The translations under genes were made by a program, and so were the position numbers. A stretch of 59,588 bases of DNA, from the NCBI RefSeq assembly GCF_001039355.2, contig NW_019775888.1:72962-132549 (forward strand), read 5' to 3'. Positions 54,652-59,588 of the stretch are shown here, piece by piece. The DNA is from Lingula anatina. Its lineage: Eukaryota; Brachiopoda; Lingulata; Lingulida; Lingulidae. Under the pieces are notes generated by a model, which did not search any database, had not been told where the DNA came from, and was given only the letters and a program-made list of their open reading frames with translations. Positions within the stretch are counted from its first letter, which is position 1, and every line of letters starts with the position of its first letter.

Positions 54652-56719
54652 TAGGAGGTAGGAGGTTTTCTAAAATTCTATGCCCAGCGCCTTCGGTTTT
54701 AGTTTCGATTTTAAAAGGATTTAATATGTATACAGTGTAGGTGTTAGTATGTAAACAACTATCTTTTGTTACATTTCAGGGCCAGTGGATGGATGACAAC
54801 TTGAAGAAACACGATAAAGAAGCCATACGTTGCATGCATAACGTGTTCTGTTTATTGGAACAGTAAATAGCGTTTTACAGATTCATGCTAGAAGTCTCCT
54901 CTCTTTGTGTAGAATAATAAACGGACAAAATGTAAATAAATGTGTTTTCAGTTATTTGAAAGTGCATAAAATAACACACACGTTAAATTATAAACAAAAA
55001 CCATGTGCAGTTTACATGGAAAAGATTTCTAGACGGCAATATTATAGCAAAGAGAGAATCTTCACTATATAAAAAGACCATGTGCCGCTTACAAATTATG
55101 AGTTTTAAGACAGAATAATGCCAAAAAGATAATCTTAATTCTTCATTATTTAGATACACAGAGATGCAATTCATAAACAATTTCCTTTTTATTCTAAATT
55201 TTTAATTTATTCAGTGTCGTAATGTAGCTATAACCCAATAATTTACACACGAGGCGCCAAGAACCATATATCAAGACAAAACGGATTAATAGGGCCTTAC
55301 TGTTTTAGACGGTTTTGGGTGGGATATTACATGCTTATAAAATTTAATTTACTACAATTTTGACCGTCTTTCTGCAGATATGAAAATCTAGGGCTTGCTG
55401 TATATATTGAACTAGATAATAGACGGATATATATTACCAGATATCGTTATTAATTTCAATTGCTAAAATTGCGTTTAAGTTCAGTGGTCATTAAACGGAC
55501 TCTGAGATTAATTTAAAAGATTATTACAATGTCCATTCATAAGAACGCTATTAAACCAATCATATCTATGTGATCGTTAATTTCCCAAAACCCCGATGCA
55601 CATTAAGGGGCTCACGAGTTAGGGTGGGGATGGGGTGGCTGAGTTGCCATTCTGGAGAGAGAGAGAGAGAGAGAGAGAGGCGGGATTCCCACCTCTGACT
55701 TTTAACCCCATTCAAACAAATGAAGAGAGACGAAACCAAGTATTTTGCGTGAGAGCACGTTTATATATTTTGACCATAATAAATGGGGGTTTACAAAACT
55801 CTACTTTACTTTGTTCGGTAAGTGGGGTGTATTTAAATCATTTCATAGGCCATTTTCTCTGGAAAAAATATCCCACCATTCCCCCCCGATGAGTGCAAGC
55901 TCCTTACAACTGAATTTGATATCTTTGCATTTTTCCTAATTAAATGAATACGTTTGAATTGAATCTTGACTTTCTTAACAGACGTCTTTCTCGAATTTCA
56001 CAAGCTTATATAGACTTGGTTTTCTTAACAGACATCTTTCTCGAATTTCACAAGCTTATATAGACACAAAGTACTTTTACTAGATGCGTTGCATTGTTTC
56101 CATGCTTTTAATGTTTCCATGGATATAATTCGTAGCAAACGGTAGCCTATACATACAGTTTAATTACTAAAAAAAGCAGGTCAAGTCTCATTGTTATTTA
56201 TTATTAGTTAATTACAAAGCACCACAAAAAATCTAATCACTTTCAGTACGCCCATTTCAGATCTATCCTGAAAATTTCAATAGACAGACAAACGGAGGTG
56301 AAAACAAAACCTCCTTGGCGGAGGAACTTCTCAATGCGGCAGGTGCGCCACGTATTTAATGCCCTGTAGAAAACAACAAAAGAAAATGCATCGCGAGTAT
56401 ATTCAAGTTCAGTTTATTTATGTATTGCTTCATACATTTTATGTCCTAAAACGCAATGCTATGATATGATTTACATATTACACAATAAGAAAATGTCTCT
56501 ATGAATACAGAGAAAATGTCTCTATAAATAATAGATTAACAGTTAGAATGCTGCAAGGAACAATAAAAAATATTGCAATCAAATATAACAGGAATCATAA
56601 TAGAACTCTACTAAGAAGTGTGACATGCACTTGTCATTACTATGAAATAAGGAGGGATCACGTAGATATAATGGGCTGCATAGTTCAGACAACCAACAGT
56701 TTTAAAAATCATAAACCTA

Positions 56720-56791
56720 TGACCCCGACGTGATTCGAACACGCAACCTTCTGATCTGGAGTCAGACGCGCTACCGTTGCGCCACGGAGTC
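56720..56791 (-). tRNA. trnW-CCA: tRNA-Trp (CCA), copy B
   Basis: Same 72-nt cloverleaf as copy A. The only difference I see is in the T-loop (TTCGAAT here, TTCAAAT in copy A), which leaves pairing intact. A T-run terminator (TTTTT) lies about 12 bp downstream on the minus strand. Both copies therefore look functional. Confidence 0.95.
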
Positions 56792-57225
56792 CTTGATATA
56801 TAATAGGCATGCATTGCATTAACATTTGGAGTGCCAGGGTTCTGTTATAATTAATAGCACAAGTTCCACGCGTGAGCACTGGCGCTGTTATTCACGGTCT
56901 CTGATATGCACTATTTGTGCTAAAGAACGCATTAAAGATACATGAGGCGCTACAGGTGAAATTGTACCCTAGCACTTGATTAAAATCAGTTTTTAATTAT
57001 ATTTGAAGCATAACATGGTCCTAGCAAAAACAATGAAAATAAATAAAACAATAAATAAAATAAATAAAAAATAAGAGCCGTATCTTGCGTGACTCTATTG
57101 TTTTCTGCTCTGTCGCGTTTTTTTTAAAGTTGGATAAAACACTGATGGTGAGCAATGAAAGTACTTTATGTAAAACAGAATAAGGTATGCATATATATGA
57201 TAACCGTAATGTTAAAATTCTTATA

Positions 57226-57250
57226 TGTTATGTTATGTTATGTTATGTTA
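57226..57250 (+). repeat. (TTATG)n microsatellite
   Basis: Five TTATG/ATGTT pentamers. Confidence 0.85.
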
Positions 57251-57380
57251 TTTATTTATCTATTACATGGAGTATCGCCATTTTGAGACATGTTTTGACT
57301 GCACAGTGATACAAGTAAAGCGTATTGTTGACAAGAGTCCTCAATGACTCCATATCTTTGTATCAGGTCGTCATGGTCGT

Positions 57381-57644
57381 GAATCGGGGGACACCTCGAC
57401 GTGAGACGATAACAATGCTCAAAGCCTCGGGAGAAGTACAAGTTTATATATAGAACGTGAATAATTCATGACGGTAATATCTTAACTCCCATACAGGGGG
57501 AATGAGGAAATAAAGTCTTTAGGAGTGGTCCACTTTTGCCTTCACGAACGTTTTGGAAAAAGCCGTTTTAACACAAAGTGCAAGTTGAGAGGCACAAGAA
57601 CAGATGTGGGTCTATTAAATAAAGATGGATAATGATTATTGATA

Positions 57645-57676
<32 letters not shown>

Positions 57677-58185
57677 GAAGTAGTAGTAGTAGTAGTAGAA
57701 GTAGTAGTAGTAGTATTTGAATATATAAAATAATATATAATATTGCATTGCTATTGTTATTGTTATTATTTGAATATATCGGATATAAGTTGAAGAATGC
57801 TATTGCACTGATGTATGTATGTATGTATGTCACACAAGTGGCAAACCGCTGGGTAATACTTAATAAATAAAAATAAATGGAGACCCGGTATGTTGGGAAA
57901 TGTTTATTCAAGAGCTTTCTACGGATAACTTTAACAACAAGCTCGAGGCTAGCTAGCGACTCGCGACATACGTGGGCCTCAAGCTACAGGGGACGTGACA
58001 AGAAACGGGCCGGGATCCCTTCAATCTCTGCATAGACCTAAGTTAGTTCGACCCATCGCCACTGCAAACAGGCCATCAAATCTTTTGTCCTTTTGCCTTT
58101 TTTATCGTTATATTCAATCAATATTCTTTGAAATAAAAGGGATGAGAGCTTTTTCATTTTGGCGGGAAACGGGGGCCGTAGGTTC
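57381..58185. other. Non-coding, microsatellite-bearing stretch
   Basis: Besides the compound microsatellite there is a (TGTA)n run at 57812-57829. No exon is supported. Confidence 0.5.
57640..57716 (+). repeat. Compound (TTA)n-(TAG)n microsatellite
   Basis: TTA repeats to about 57676, then TAG repeats to about 57716. Confidence 0.9.
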
Positions 58186-58345
58186 AATAGTCCGAAGGTT
58201 CAATAGTCCGAAGGTTCATTGGTCCGAATATTCACTATAGAACCTTCAGACCAATGAACCCTTGATTAAAAAATCGAATGTTACCACTTTTCGGACCAAT
58301 GAACCTTCGGACCAATGAACCTTCGGACTATCGAGACGCCCCCGG
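58186..58345. repeat. Palindromic array of GGTTCAATAGTCCGAA-type units
   Basis: Units GGTTCAATAGTCCGAA and GGTTCATTGGTCCGAA are repeated on the left. The reverse complement (TTCGGACCAATGAACC) is repeated on the right (58269-58340) around an AT-rich centre. The outer ends GGGGGCC/GCCCCCGGG are also roughly complementary. Looks like a foldback element built from short direct repeats. Confidence 0.8.

Positions 58346-59588
<1,243 letters not shown>

Larger units (their letters stand above)
53615..57380 (+). repeat. Segmental duplication, unit B (~3.8 kb)
   Basis: Aligns with unit A over its whole length and ends with GTATCAGGTCGTCATGG, the same sequence at which unit A ends. It contains a private micro-repeat of GGCTAACTTGGA-type blocks (53762-53818) and a 57-bp direct repeat around CTTTCTCGAATTTCACAAGC (55985-56063). 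Confidence 0.85.

Noticed and set aside
57636-57911. 91-codon minus-strand ORF rich in Leu and Ile
   Set aside because: Low-complexity translation of TTA/TAG microsatellites.

Overview
The window is nuclear DNA from an animal, most likely a mollusc or other marine lophotrochozoan. The signs are many short exons with GT/AG introns, AT-rich introns and spacers, animal orthologues (piwi, USP39, C2orf68), tRNA-Trp genes of metazoan type, and a transposon mix of DIRS-like tyrosine-recombinase retroelements, an L2/CR1-like LINE, many foldback and MITE elements, and Helentron/pearl-type arrays with about 160-bp core repeats as known from bivalves. The species call is inference. Assembly quality varies: there is one 696-bp N gap (43347-44042) and five single N characters (17488, 22615, 26009, 28712, 44970). 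At least two of the single Ns separate near-identical copies of the same sequence, so they are probably contig joins.

Layout. 1-8.4 kb: 3' part of a PIWI-clade Argonaute gene (14 exons, plus strand, 648 residues visible, catalytic D-D-H present), with a PIF/Harbinger-like MITE in one intron and another repeat in a second. 8.4-11.6 kb: spacer with one more MITE. 11.66-13.33 kb, minus strand: a complete four-exon C2orf68 (UPF0561) homologue with a 0.7-kb foldback element in its last intron. 13.55-17.4 kb, plus strand: USP39, the catalytically dead tri-snRNP USP, cut off before its C-terminal exons close to a single N. The two start codons lie 227 bp apart, head to head, as I recall for the human pair at 2p11.2. 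18.2-29.65 kb, minus strand: phase-compatible exons of a gene I cannot identify, embedded in repeat arrays that look partly duplicated by assembly. 30-38.7 kb: repeats with weak exon candidates. 38.7-46.6 kb: two decayed DIRS-like elements among 0.53-kb tandem units. 46.6-48.1 kb: a 5'-truncated, frame-shifted LINE. 49.4-57.4 kb: a tandem segmental duplication (two units of about 4 kb), each with a small secreted cysteine-rich protein gene (first copy dead, second intact) and a tRNA-Trp gene. 57.4-59.6 kb: repeats and microsatellites.

No operon-like logic is expected. The functional genes are housekeeping or germline genes (piRNA pathway, pre-mRNA splicing) beside a lineage-specific duplicated locus, and most of the remaining sequence is mobile-element debris. 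The most useful observations are the deeply conserved USP39/C2orf68 head-to-head pair, the duplicated Cys-rich gene plus tRNA-Trp unit, several transposon insertions whose empty sites are visible in the same window, and an apparently perfect 86-bp inverted repeat at the end of a DIRS-like element.
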